Positions 1 to 9,040 of a stretch of DNA of 64,000 nt are shown one piece after another. The stretch comes from Wohlfahrtiimonas larvae (GTDB lineage Bacteria; Pseudomonadota; Gammaproteobacteria; Cardiobacteriales; Wohlfahrtiimonadaceae), in the NCBI RefSeq assembly GCF_039543665.1, contig NZ_BAABKE010000002.1, positions 62,001 to 126,000 on the forward strand. The letters run 5' to 3'. The notes below the pieces were generated by a model. That model was not told the origin of the DNA and searched no databases. It worked only from the letters and a program-made list of their open reading frames with translations. The first letter of the stretch is position 1. The number at the start of each line of letters is the position of its first letter. A program made the position numbers and the translations under genes.

Positions 1-1692
1 ACGCTTGCAAGAATTTTAGCAAAGTCTTTAAACTGTGAAGAAGGTGTTAGCTCGCATCCTTGTGGTGTGTGTAGTATTTGTCAAGAAGTGGATCAAGGTC
101 GTTTTGTTGATTTGATTGAGATTGACGCAGCATCCCGAACTAAAGTTGAAGATACCCGTGAAATTCTAGATAATGTGCAATATGCACCAACGCGCGGTCG
201 TTATAAAGTTTATTTGATAGATGAAGTTCATATGTTATCTAATAGTAGCTTCAATGCACTATTGAAAACATTGGAAGAACCGCCTGAACACGTTAAATTT
301 ATTCTGGCAACAACAGATCCTCAAAAATTACCAGTGACGGTTTTATCTCGTTGCTTGCGTTTTCATTTGAAAAAAATTCCTGCAACAGAGATTAAAGATC
401 ATCTATCTATGATCATGGATGCAGAGCAGATCAGTTATTCGCCAAAAGGTTTGGAATTAATTGCTAAATCTGGCGCTGGCAGTATGCGTGATAGTTTGTC
501 ATTATTGGATCAAGGCATTGCTTATACTAATGGTGATTTGCAATTTGAACCAATTCAAACAATGTTAGGTTTGATTGATGATCAATACGCATTGCTGATT
601 TTAAAAGCCTTAGCTAATTTAGATCAAACAGCACTATTGCAAGCATCTAAGCAAGTGATTTCATCAGGGGCTGATCCTTTTGCTTTATTGGAAGCATTGA
701 TTGATGCTTTCCATCAATTAACATTATTGCAGATTGACCATAGTTTTATCGATTTAGATGATACGCATCAAGATCAATGGATTGATTTGGCTGAGCAAAT
801 GTCTGCTGAAGATTTGCAATTGTATTATCAAATAGCATTGCATGGCCGTAAAGATTTAGAGATTCATCCTGAACCTTTGATGGGATTAGAGATGACATTG
901 TTGCGCATGTTGTTATTTACCCCCAATGGTAATAATTCTGCGCCTGCAAGAAAAATAGCACCACAAGCTGCTGTTCAAACATCTACATCACAGGAAACAT
1001 CACCAGCTCAGTCTCAATCTGCATCAATAGTAAAACCATCGTTTGCGAATATTTTGAATGAGGTTCAAGCAGAACCTAAGGCTTCAAATACGATTCCAAA
1101 CCCTGTTGTTGAGGAAAAGGCTGAAGTTGTGCCTGCGGTTAAAGAGTCAGTTGTTGAGCCACCCATGATGCCGAAAGTTGCTATAGAAGAAGATGTTATT
1201 CCGCCTTGGATTGATGCTGAAATGAATGAATCAGCACCAATCATTATGCAAGAAGTGCCTGTAGAAGTTGTTGCAGAGCCTCAATCTTCAGTGACTTTGA
1301 ACAATAATGAAGAATGGTTAGAGGTTGTCCGAAACTTAGATATTATTGGTTTAAGTTTAGGCATTGTCCGTAATTTAGTCTTTGAATCATTTAATAATAA
1401 TACTCTGATATTGAAGCGTTCTTTATCGGATCATGCTTTCAATATCCCTGATGCAGAAAAAAATATTGCAGATGCGGTAGGGAAAGTTTTGAATCAGGAT
1501 ATTCAATGTAGAATATTGGCTGTTGAAACAGAAATGGTTGAAGATGACTTTAATCATCGTGCAGATAAAGAATTACACGCTAAAAAAGTGAATGCTTTAG
1601 CAAAAATCAAGAATGAACCTGTTGTTCAGTTATTAGTGAATGAATGTCAGGCGATGGTTATCGATTCAACGCTAATGCTAGCGGATGAATAG
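1..1692 (+). CDS. dnaX: DNA polymerase III subunit tau/gamma, 5' end missing
   Basis: Clamp-loader ATPase subunit of the replicative polymerase. The frame is open from base 1, beginning with residues TLARILAKSLNC, so the Walker A loop lies just outside the window and this gene is cut by the window edge. Visible landmarks are the zinc-binding cysteines (NC, then CGVC and C), the Walker B motif LIDEVHML and the sensor-1 region ending LSRC. A long Ala/Pro/Glu-rich linker follows at roughly bases 940-1290, then a tau-type C-terminal domain to the stop at 1692. I found no in-frame A-AAA-AAG slippery heptamer in the linker, so a separate gamma product is not evident. It heads the run dnaX-ybaB-recR, a conserved gammaproteobacterial order. 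Confidence 0.96.
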   Translation, partial: TLARILAKSLNCEEGVSSHPCGVCSICQEVDQGRFVDLIEIDAASRTKVEDTREILDNVQYAPTRGRYKVYLIDEVHMLSNSSFNALLKTLEEPPEHVKFILATTDPQKLPVTVLSRCLRFHLKKIPATEIKDHLSMIMDAEQISYSPKGLELIAKSGAGSMRDSLSLLDQGIAYTNGDLQFEPIQTMLGLIDDQYALLILKALANLDQTALLQASKQVISSGADPFALLEALIDAFHQLTLLQIDHSFIDLDDTHQDQWIDLAEQMSAEDLQLYYQIALHGRKDLEIHPEPLMGLEMTLLRMLLFTPNGNNSAPARKIAPQAAVQTSTSQETSPAQSQSASIVKPSFANILNEVQAEPKASNTIPNPVVEEKAEVVPAVKESVVEPPMMPKVAIEEDVIPPWIDAEMNESAPIIMQEVPVEVVAEPQSSVTLNNNEEWLEVVRNLDIIGLSLGIVRNLVFESFNNNTLILKRSLSDHAFNIPDAEKNIADAVGKVLNQDIQCRILAVETEMVEDDFNHRADKELHAKKVNALAKIKNEPVVQLLVNECQAMVIDSTLMLADE

Positions 1693-1729
1693 TGTATAAT
1701 ATAAATTTTGAGTGAAGGAACTATCAATT

Positions 1730-2059
1730 ATGATGAAAGGCGGTATCGCTGGGATGATGAAAAAAGCCCAGAAAATGCAAGAAGATATGATGAAGGCACA
1801 AGAAGCATTGGCTGATATCAATGTGATGGGGGAGTCTGGTGCAGGTTTAGTAAAAATTGAAATGTCATGCCGCCACGTTGTTCGTAAAATCGAAATCGAT
1901 GATTCTTTATTGTCAGATGATAAAGAAATGTTGGAAGATTTAATTGGTGCAGCATTCAATGATGCTTTATCAAAAGTAGAAACAACTTCTCAAGAAAGAA
2001 TGAAATCTGTAACAGGTGGTTTTGAATTGCCTGCTGGTATGAAACTACCAGGATTTTAA
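1730..2059 (+). CDS. ybaB: YbaB/EbfC family nucleoid-associated protein
   Basis: Small DNA-binding protein (109 aa) that in relatives binds DNA as a dimer; the gene usually lies between dnaX and recR, as here. The ESGAGLVK and LEDLIGAAFNDA segments match the family closely. I chose the ATG at 1730 because AAGGAA sits nine bases upstream and it gives the usual family N-terminus (MMKGGIAG). A GTG at 1712 would add six residues but lacks support. The stop codon overlaps the recR start by one base (TAATG), indicating translational coupling. Confidence 0.93.
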   Translation: MMKGGIAGMMKKAQKMQEDMMKAQEALADINVMGESGAGLVKIEMSCRHVVRKIEIDDSLLSDDKEMLEDLIGAAFNDALSKVETTSQERMKSVTGGFELPAGMKLPGF

Positions 2060-2664
2060 TGAATAACCCTCTTTATCCAAAAGCACTTAAAAACTTGGTG
2101 GATTCTTTAAGAATCCTACCAGGTGTTGGGCAAAAAACAGCGCTAAGAATGGCGCTTTATTTGCTCGAGCGTAATCCTAGTGGTGCGCAAAAATTAAGTG
2201 CTGCTATTGGTAGTGCTATGGCGGATATTCATAAATGCACACAGTGTCGTAATTTAACAGATAAAGAGATTTGTTTGGTATGTAGTGACCCAACACGTGA
2301 TGAATCATTGTTATGTGTAGTCGAAAATCCTGCTGATGTTTTTGCATTATCACAATCAGTAGAATATAAGGGGTTATACTTTGTTCTTATGGGAAATTTA
2401 TCACCATTAGATGGTGTTGGCCCAGAAGATGTAGGTTTAGATTTATTAGAGTCTCGCTTAGCCAAAGGTATTATTAAAGAATTAATACTTGCAACAAATC
2501 CCACTGTGGAAGGAGAGGCAACAGCATTTTATATTGATGAAATAGCTAAACCTTATAATGTACGTGTTACAAGAATTGCACATGGCGTACCCATGGGTGG
2601 TGAATTAGAATATTTAGATAGTAATACACTTTCTCATGCCTTTAGGGCAAGGCAGCAATTTTAG
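2059..2664 (+). CDS. recR: Recombination mediator protein RecR
   Basis: RecR (201 aa) acts with RecF/RecO to load RecA at single-strand gaps. The N-terminal helix-hairpin-helix is visible as ILPGVGQKTA. A four-cysteine zinc finger follows (CTQC ... CLVC), then a Toprim domain beginning at LLCVVENPADV. Length is normal for the family. The start codon overlaps the ybaB stop, and the next gene begins nine bases after this stop, so it sits inside the dnaX operon. Confidence 0.97.
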   Translation: MNNPLYPKALKNLVDSLRILPGVGQKTALRMALYLLERNPSGAQKLSAAIGSAMADIHKCTQCRNLTDKEICLVCSDPTRDESLLCVVENPADVFALSQSVEYKGLYFVLMGNLSPLDGVGPEDVGLDLLESRLAKGIIKELILATNPTVEGEATAFYIDEIAKPYNVRVTRIAHGVPMGGELEYLDSNTLSHAFRARQQF

Positions 2665-2673
2665 GTGGTGATA

Positions 2674-3015
2674 ATGAGTACAATTTTTACAAAAATTATT
2701 CAAAAAGAAATTCCAGCTGATATCGTTTATGAAGATGATGAAATATTGGCATTTCGAGATATTAGTCCACAAGCACCAGAGCATATTTTAGTCATTCCTA
2801 AAAAAGAAATTCCAACAGTGAATGATATTGAAGATGCTGATGCCATTTTAGTAGGAAAATTATTTCTAACAGCTAAAAAAATTGCTAAAGAATTAGCTTT
2901 TGATGAAAAGGGTTATCGTTTAGTGATGAATTGCAATGAAGATGGTGGGCAAACAGTTAATCATATTCATATGCATATTTTAGCAGGTCGTCAATTAAGT
3001 TGGCCGCCAGGCTGA
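2674..3015 (+). CDS. hinT: HIT-family purine nucleoside phosphoramidase HinT
   Basis: Histidine-triad hydrolase (113 aa) that cleaves adenosine phosphoramidates and aminoacyl-adenylates in the cytoplasm. The triad is NHIHMHIL near the C-terminus, and the N-terminal TIFTKIIQKEIPADIVYEDD is typical HinT. The ATG at 2674 has AGGTGG five bases upstream; the alternative GTG at 2665 would lie on that ribosome-binding site. It is tightly packed between recR and apt, probably on the same transcript. Confidence 0.94.
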   Translation: MSTIFTKIIQKEIPADIVYEDDEILAFRDISPQAPEHILVIPKKEIPTVNDIEDADAILVGKLFLTAKKIAKELAFDEKGYRLVMNCNEDGGQTVNHIHMHILAGRQLSWPPG

Positions 3016-3033
3016 TAACATAGGTTTAATGTT

Positions 3034-3546
3034 ATGAATTTAAAAGATTATATTATTAGTATTCCAAATTACCCATTGCCAGGTGTTATCTTTAGAGATA
3101 TTTCTCCATTATTAGGTAATGGTGATGCTTATGGTTATGCAACCAACCAAATTGTTGAATTTGCTAAATCTAAGGGCGTTCAAAAAATTGTTGGTCCTGA
3201 AGCACGTGGTTTTATTGTAGGATGTCCTGTTGCTTATGCATTGAATATTGGTTTTGTCCCTGCGCGTAAGAAAGGAAAATTGCCAAGAGAAACAGAATGT
3301 ATCGAATATTCTTTAGAATATGGATCAGCATTCATTGAGTTGCATAAAGATGCAATTCAGCCGGGTGAAAAAATACTGATTTGTGATGATTTGTTAGCGA
3401 CCGGTGGTACAATTGCAGCTACTATCCAATTAGTTGAAAAATTGGGTGCTGAGGTAGTGGGATGTGCATTTTTAGTTGAATTAACAGAATTAAAAGGCCG
3501 TGATAAAATTAATGGCTATGACATTGTTGCATTGATGGATTTTTAA
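3034..3546 (+). CDS. apt: Adenine phosphoribosyltransferase
   Basis: Converts adenine and PRPP to AMP in purine salvage. The protein (170 aa) carries the PRPP-binding loop ILICDDLLATGGTI and the family's PEARGF segment. Length matches bacterial Apt. It starts 18 bases after hinT and has no strong Shine-Dalgarno sequence, so it is probably co-transcribed with its upstream neighbours. Confidence 0.96.
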   Translation: MNLKDYIISIPNYPLPGVIFRDISPLLGNGDAYGYATNQIVEFAKSKGVQKIVGPEARGFIVGCPVAYALNIGFVPARKKGKLPRETECIEYSLEYGSAFIELHKDAIQPGEKILICDDLLATGGTIAATIQLVEKLGAEVVGCAFLVELTELKGRDKINGYDIVALMDF

Positions 3547-3567
3547 ATTATCTAGGCAGCAGATTTA

Positions 3568-6033
3568 TTGATTAATGATTGGATATTTCCTTTGAAAAAT
3601 ATAAGCCAACGAAAAAAAATATATATTGCGCTTATCTTGGGCTTAGCTCAGGCACCTGTTATGGCAAAAGCACCACCATCAGGTGCTTTTGGTGCATGTA
3701 GAATTAGCCCTCTGGCTGAATATGTCCAGCCATCTAATGATAAAACAGATAATGATACAATCTATTTATCAGGAAAATATGCTGATAGTAGCGAAGATTA
3801 CGCAAATATTCGTGAAGAGATTATTGCGTATTATGGTAATGCTCGTATTGATGCCGATCATCTAGTGTTAGATCGGAAAAAGAATATCTTAAAAGGTAAT
3901 GATCAAAGTATTCGTTACTCATCAGATTCTGCAGTGATTGAATCTGATAGTTTCACTTCATATTTAAATAATCGTGAATATGAAGGTGAAAATGTTACTT
4001 ATTATATGCATCAAATTGAAGCACAGGGTAAGGCGCGTTATGCAATTAACCGTCAGAATGATAAAACCTCTGATTTTGAGCAAGTGACATATTCAACTTG
4101 CCCTGTAGGTACTGAAGTTTGGCAATTATCGTCGGAAGAGTTGCATTTAGATGAAGAAAGTGGGCGAGGTATTGCTCGTCATGCAAAACTATCTTTATTT
4201 GGTGTTCCAGTATTATATTCACCATATTTTTCATTCCCTATTGATGATCGTAGGCAAAGTGGTTTCTTATTTCCAATGATTTCATTGGATAAAGATGGAG
4301 GGTTCTCCATTAGAACGCCATATTATTTAAATATTGCCCCAAATTTTGATATGACATTAATCCCGGGATTTTATACAAAACGAGGATTAATTTTAGGTGC
4401 TGAAGCTCGTTATTTAAATGAATGGCAGCATTCAACATTGGGTTTGGAAGTCTTGCCACACGATAGAGCGTTTAGAAAGTATCAAGGTGTTGAAGCAAAT
4501 CATGCCCTATCTGAAGGCAATCCTTTTTATAAGAAAGATAGTTCTACTCGATGGTCAGTATCTTTTGATCAGCAATTAAACTTACTGCCAAAATTAAGAG
4601 GGCGCATATTATTTCAACAGGTTTCTGATGATAAGTATGCAGAAGATATTCAGGATGCAGTTGGGCTATTGACTAAAACCAACTTAGAGCGTATTGCTGA
4701 ATTAACTTATTCTGATGAAAATTGGCAAAGCACTTTGAGATTTCAACATTTCCAAATATTGGATCGTGATGTTATTCCAAATGACCCTTATGCACGTATG
4801 CCCCAATTATTATTCAATGGTAATTGGATCACAGAGAATGGGATTTTTTATGGTGCATATGGTGAAGCTGTTAATTTTACAACAAATGTTTCTCGTAATG
4901 CGCCAGATCGACCTAAGTCAGCGATACGATTGGATTTAATGCCATATATTGGATTTAGAATAGAAAATTCATGGGGCTTTTTTGAGCCTAAGTTGGCTTA
5001 TCGTTTTACACATTATGATCTTAACTATCAAAGTTTTGCCGGTTATCAAAGGCCGAATCAAATAGATTCTATACATAGAAGCTTACCTATTTTTAGTATT
5101 GATACGGGAGTTGTTCTAGAGCGAGATACGCAGTTTAAGAGTTTATTTGGTGGTGGTAATTTTGTTCAGACTTTAGAACCTAGATTATTTTATTTGTATG
5201 TTCCTTATCGAAATCAATCTAATATTCCGATTTTTGATACAGGTTCAGTTACGCCTAGTTTTGATAGTTTATTTGCGACAAATCAATTTACAGGCGCAGA
5301 TCGTCAAAGCAATGCTAATCAAATTACAGCAGCTTTAACAACAAGATTCATTAATGAAGATACAGGTGTAGAGCATCTTAGATTGTCAGCAGGGCAAATT
5401 TATTATATTGATGATCCAAGAATTACTACTGGTAAAGATTTACCTTCCAAAGGGGAGTGTTATCGGGATAATTTTAATGCTATAGATGTCGGCGAGCGTT
5501 GTCGTAGAAGCCGTAATTCTGAATGGTTTGTGGAAAGTAATGTTCAGTTAACTCAGGATTTTTCAGGAAAAGTGACATGGCAATGGTCGCCTGATAGTAA
5601 GAAAACGACACGTTTGTCATATGATTTAAGGTATCAACCAGAGGAACGTAAAATCATTAATATTGGTCAGAGATATTATCGTGATCCGAACTATAGTAAT
5701 GATTATATTACTCATCAAATAGATTTAACATCTTATTGGGAAGTGAGCAGTAACTGGGCAGTTGTAGGAAGATATAACTATTCTTTGGAAGAGAATAAGT
5801 TGAATGACTCATTTGTTGGTTTTGAATATAGTGATTGTTGTGTTGCAACACGTGTTGCAGCGAGATACTATCGAAATAATATCTATGATAAAAGTAAAGA
5901 GTGGAAAGCATATTTGCAATTTGAACTCAAAGGGTTAGGAAATTTTGGTCCAAATACTGATACTTTATGGAGAGAGAGTATTTATGGATATCAAACACAT
6001 AGTTTAGGTCGAAATCCAAAACAATCCTTTTAA
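3568..6033 (+). CDS. lptD: LPS-assembly protein LptD
   Basis: Outer-membrane beta-barrel that inserts lipopolysaccharide into the outer leaflet with LptE. A signal peptide (hydrophobic IYIALILGLAQ, cleavage near AKA) precedes an OstA-like periplasmic domain, and the remaining roughly 600 residues are barrel. Conserved cysteines are present: one near the mature N-terminus (FGAC), one at STCPVG, and a pair (SDCCVATR) near the C-terminus, consistent with the inter-domain disulphides of LptD. The start is a TTG at 3568, because an in-frame stop lies just upstream and no ATG precedes the signal sequence. Length 821 aa is typical. Confidence 0.95.
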   Translation: MINDWIFPLKNISQRKKIYIALILGLAQAPVMAKAPPSGAFGACRISPLAEYVQPSNDKTDNDTIYLSGKYADSSEDYANIREEIIAYYGNARIDADHLVLDRKKNILKGNDQSIRYSSDSAVIESDSFTSYLNNREYEGENVTYYMHQIEAQGKARYAINRQNDKTSDFEQVTYSTCPVGTEVWQLSSEELHLDEESGRGIARHAKLSLFGVPVLYSPYFSFPIDDRRQSGFLFPMISLDKDGGFSIRTPYYLNIAPNFDMTLIPGFYTKRGLILGAEARYLNEWQHSTLGLEVLPHDRAFRKYQGVEANHALSEGNPFYKKDSSTRWSVSFDQQLNLLPKLRGRILFQQVSDDKYAEDIQDAVGLLTKTNLERIAELTYSDENWQSTLRFQHFQILDRDVIPNDPYARMPQLLFNGNWITENGIFYGAYGEAVNFTTNVSRNAPDRPKSAIRLDLMPYIGFRIENSWGFFEPKLAYRFTHYDLNYQSFAGYQRPNQIDSIHRSLPIFSIDTGVVLERDTQFKSLFGGGNFVQTLEPRLFYLYVPYRNQSNIPIFDTGSVTPSFDSLFATNQFTGADRQSNANQITAALTTRFINEDTGVEHLRLSAGQIYYIDDPRITTGKDLPSKGECYRDNFNAIDVGERCRRSRNSEWFVESNVQLTQDFSGKVTWQWSPDSKKTTRLSYDLRYQPEERKIINIGQRYYRDPNYSNDYITHQIDLTSYWEVSSNWAVVGRYNYSLEENKLNDSFVGFEYSDCCVATRVAARYYRNNIYDKSKEWKAYLQFELKGLGNFGPNTDTLWRESIYGYQTHSLGRNPKQSF

Positions 6034-6046
6034 ACTGATCAATAAA

Positions 6047-6074
6047 AAACCAAGTACTAAACTTGGTTTTTTTA
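6047..6074. terminator. Bidirectional rho-independent terminator between lptD and mnmA
   Basis: The stem AAAACCAAGT/ACTTGGTTTT surrounds a five-base loop, with an A-run on the left and a T-run on the right. It therefore serves both the forward lptD operon and the convergent mnmA operon. Confidence 0.9.
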
Positions 6075-6091
6075 TTGTGAGCTAATTATAA

Positions 6092-7189
6092 TTAACGTTC
6101 TATGATGGCACCACCTAGGCAGATATCATCATGATAAAAGACAATGGATTGTCCAGGTGTTACTGCTCGTTGAGGATCTTTGAAGGCAACAAAAATACGA
6201 CCATCTTCTATAAATTGAATAGAGCACTCTTCATCTTGTTGGCGATAACGAATTTTTGCGGTAAGGTTATGATTGATGTTTTCGAGATCAATATTGGTAT
6301 TAATCCAATGAACATCACGTGCGGTAAGCGATTGTTTATATAAAGCCTTATGCTCTCCTTGCGCAACAATGACACGATTGTTTTCAATATCTTTGTCTAC
6401 TACAAACCAAGGTTCGCCAGATGAGTTTTTCATACCACCAATATGCAATCCTTTACGTTGGCCTATTGTATAGAAAGATAGCCCTTGGTGCTCCCCAATT
6501 TTTTCACCATCAACTGTTACCATATCTCCTGGTTTAGATGCAATATATTGGCTAATAAACTCATTGAAATCGCGCTCACCAATAAAACAAATACCTGTCG
6601 AGTCTTTTTTATCATAAGTAATGAGCTTGTGTTGTAAAGCTAATTCACGTACTTGAGGTTTTTCTAGATCACCAATAGGGAAGAGTGCATTTTTTATTTG
6701 AGATTGACTCAATAAATGCAAAAAGTAGCTTTGGTCTTTATTATTATCTAGGCCTTTGAGTAGATAGGTTTGTCCATCTTTACGTATTGTCCGAGCATAG
6801 TGGCCTGTTGCGATATAATCAGCTCCCATTTCATTGGCATAATCTAAAAAGGCTTTAAACTTGATCTCTTTATTGCATAAAACATCAGGGTTAGGGGTTA
6901 ATCCCATTTTTAATGTTTCTAGAAAATAGGCAAAAACACGTTCTTTGTAGTTTTCTACAAAATTAACCTTATGCAAAGGAATACCCAATGTATCACAGAC
7001 TTTCTGGGCATCTTTGACATCTTCTTCGGCGGAGCAATAGCCCGTTTCAAAATTATCTTCCCAGTTTTTCATAAATACGCCATGAACATCTGCTCCTTGT
7101 TCTTTTAATAACAATGCTGCAACAGATGAATCAACACCGCCAGACATACCGACGATGATACGTTTACCTTTAATATTTTCTTGAATCAT
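6092..7189 (-). CDS. mnmA: tRNA-specific 2-thiouridylase MnmA
   Basis: Adds sulphur to the wobble uridine U34 of tRNA Lys/Glu/Gln. The PP-loop SGGVDS (residues 16-21) binds ATP. The two catalytic cysteines are at 105 (NPDVLCN) and 201 (STGICFIG). The C-terminal beta-barrel region (TIGQRKGL, then PGQSIVFY) is complete. Length 365 aa is normal. It starts two bases after a small upstream membrane-protein gene and is probably co-transcribed with it. Confidence 0.97.
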   Translation of the reverse strand: MIQENIKGKRIIVGMSGGVDSSVAALLLKEQGADVHGVFMKNWEDNFETGYCSAEEDVKDAQKVCDTLGIPLHKVNFVENYKERVFAYFLETLKMGLTPNPDVLCNKEIKFKAFLDYANEMGADYIATGHYARTIRKDGQTYLLKGLDNNKDQSYFLHLLSQSQIKNALFPIGDLEKPQVRELALQHKLITYDKKDSTGICFIGERDFNEFISQYIASKPGDMVTVDGEKIGEHQGLSFYTIGQRKGLHIGGMKNSSGEPWFVVDKDIENNRVIVAQGEHKALYKQSLTARDVHWINTNIDLENINHNLTAKIRYRQQDEECSIQFIEDGRIFVAFKDPQRAVTPGQSIVFYHDDICLGGAIIER

Positions 7190-7191
7190 GT

Positions 7192-7554
7192 TTACTCTGC
7201 TGAATCTTCTGATGAATCGTTTGTGGAGTTTCCGCGAATTCTTTCATACGGAACATAGGTTGGTTTACCATTTTTACCAACACCAAATTCTATTTGACAC
7301 TGACCATTAATCCAATCATATTTGGTGTCTTTGTTTAAACTGTGACCATTGTATGAGCATTTAACATTATTATAAATAGGCTTAATACATATTAAAATGA
7401 TCACTGCAAACATTAATGTTTCTAAAAGGATGAAGGTTTTTTTCTTGTGCCAGATAAAGAAGAAAATGGGGATTTCTTTATGTTTTGCATATGCAACAAA
7501 AGCACCGATGATAATAACTAAACCGATGAATTGAAATAATAAAAAGAAATGCAA
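7192..7554 (-). CDS. Small two-helix membrane protein of unknown function
   Basis: I do not recognise this 120-aa protein. Two hydrophobic helices are visible, at about residues 2-22 and 43-62. A soluble C-terminal part with two cysteines (VKCSYNG and GQCQIEF) follows and probably faces the periplasm. The tail is acidic and Ser-rich. It lies directly upstream of mnmA with a two-base gap, which indicates co-transcription but not a shared function. Confidence 0.7.
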   Translation of the reverse strand: MHFFLLFQFIGLVIIIGAFVAYAKHKEIPIFFFIWHKKKTFILLETLMFAVIILICIKPIYNNVKCSYNGHSLNKDTKYDWINGQCQIEFGVGKNGKPTYVPYERIRGNSTNDSSEDSAE

Positions 7555-7652
7555 GGTGGCTCCTTTATGGAATCTACAAATAATTAGTCACAATTTTACC
7601 ATCATTTGATCTAGAATGAGAGAACTCAATAACATTTATAAGAGGATATGGA

Positions 7653-8084
7653 ATGTTAACAATTGAACAAATGAATAATCATACACGTAAAACTTTGGTG
7701 GGCCATTTGGGGATTGAATTCACTGTAAGTGAAGATGGTTATGTAGAAGCTACGATGCCAGTAGATGAAAGAACTATTCAATCTTATGGTTATTTGCATG
7801 GAGGAGCAACGATCGCATTAGCTGAGACAGTCGCGGGTGTTGGGACATTTAGCATTGCTTTACCCGAAAAAAGCTGTGTAGGAATGCAGATTAGTGCAAG
7901 CCATATATCATCTGCGCGTATCGGAGAAACAGTTGTGGCAAAAGGTAGTATTGTACATCGTGGTAAAAGTACCCATGTATGGGATGTCAATATCTATGCT
8001 ATGGATGATGATCGATTGATTTCAACAATTCGAGTGACGAATGCAATTATTAAAAATCGTAATCCTGACGTATTTTCATCTTAA
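7653..8084 (+). CDS. PaaI/YdiI-like hotdog-fold acyl-CoA thioesterase
   Basis: A 143-aa single-domain hotdog protein that probably hydrolyses aromatic or aliphatic acyl-CoA thioesters. The catalytic stretch GYLHGGATIALAET contains the HGG turn and the glutamate used by YdiI/MenI-type enzymes, and EATMPVDERT upstream also matches that group. No menaquinone genes are visible nearby, so a menI assignment is not justified. AGAGGA precedes the ATG. It is transcribed divergently from the mnmA pair. Confidence 0.85.
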   Translation: MLTIEQMNNHTRKTLVGHLGIEFTVSEDGYVEATMPVDERTIQSYGYLHGGATIALAETVAGVGTFSIALPEKSCVGMQISASHISSARIGETVVAKGSIVHRGKSTHVWDVNIYAMDDDRLISTIRVTNAIIKNRNPDVFSS

Positions 8085-8093
8085 AACTTAAGA

Positions 8094-8903
8094 TTACTCG
8101 GTCAGTTGTGAAGATATTTGCTCATTTACTTGTATTAAAAGTTCAGATAAGCGTTGAACCTCTTGATGGATTAAAGTTTTATCTGAATCTTTTAAATTAG
8201 CATAAGGTTGATAAATGTCTTCAAATAAATATGTATCTAAAATTGCATAAATTCTATCTTCAGTTTGATTGATATCAGCAATAAGTGATGGGGGGATAAA
8301 GTTCTGTGTTTGATTTATGATGAGGCGAATACCTTCTAAGTTAGCAGCAACTTCTCCTAAGCCTGATCCACTATATGAGCTATCATAACCTGGTAGTTTA
8401 TGGGTCAATATCTGATGAGTAAAGACAGGTAGAATGGCCAGCATATCTTGTGGCGTAATATTCTGTTGTTGCATCATATTTATGACGAAACGAAGATTAC
8501 TGAGTAATTTTTGTGTTTCCACGAATGCTCTAACTGGATCTGGTTGGACAAATAGTGCATATTCAATGGCATGAAATCCTACAAAACCTAGTGATTGTGT
8601 ATCTTTAGGTAATTGTTCAATGTGGGTATCCACAAGGTTATTAAGACCTGGGGTCAATAAAACTAAGGGGCGTGCTGATTCATATTGATAATGTGCCTTA
8701 ATATAATCTTCTTTAACTGTTTTGTATCGACCTGCTTCTAATTTGCGTGATAAACGCTCTAATAGTTCTTCTGCATTTTTAAGTCGTTCGATTGAGTATC
8801 GAGTATATTGTTTGGTAGCCACCTCCATAGAATTGGGCGGACTCTTGGCAAGAGCTGAAGAGATGGTTAAGAGTAGCATTGAACACAATATGATATATTT
8901 CAA
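8094..8903 (-). CDS. Imelysin/EfeM-like (peptidase M75 superfamily) periplasmic protein
   Basis: A 269-aa secreted protein with a type I signal peptide (MKYIILCSMLLL, cleavage near ALA). It has the GFHAIEYALF segment, which carries the HxxE signature of imelysin and EfeO C-terminal domains. No N-terminal cupredoxin domain is present, so it resembles the short EfeM form. Family members are linked to ferrous iron uptake, but efeU and efeB are not adjacent, so the iron role is inference. The gene is converging on the thioesterase gene with nine bases between stops. Confidence 0.75.
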   Translation of the reverse strand: MKYIILCSMLLLTISSALAKSPPNSMEVATKQYTRYSIERLKNAEELLERLSRKLEAGRYKTVKEDYIKAHYQYESARPLVLLTPGLNNLVDTHIEQLPKDTQSLGFVGFHAIEYALFVQPDPVRAFVETQKLLSNLRFVINMMQQQNITPQDMLAILPVFTHQILTHKLPGYDSSYSGSGLGEVAANLEGIRLIINQTQNFIPPSLIADINQTEDRIYAILDTYLFEDIYQPYANLKDSDKTLIHQEVQRLSELLIQVNEQISSQLTE

Positions 8904-8982
8904 GGTTGCTCCTAAGAAAGAGTAATGAGATAGTTTTAGTTTGAAAGATTATTTGTACTACCTTGATACTGTTATATCATAT

Positions 8983-9009
8983 AAAAAAATCTCCTGGTTG
9001 AGGAGATTT
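8983..9009 (-). terminator. Rho-independent terminator of uraA
   Basis: Read on the reverse strand, a stem AAATCTCCT/AGGAGATTT with a five-base loop is followed by a run of seven T. It lies about 30 bases past the uraA stop. Confidence 0.88.
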
Positions 9010-9040
9010 TTGTCATTAATGTATTGTATGTATAAAATAT

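Noticed and set aside
1456..1464. dnaX programmed frameshift site
   Set aside because: An A-AAA-AAT heptamer occurs in frame, but it lies far inside the C-terminal domain, not in the linker where gamma is normally made.
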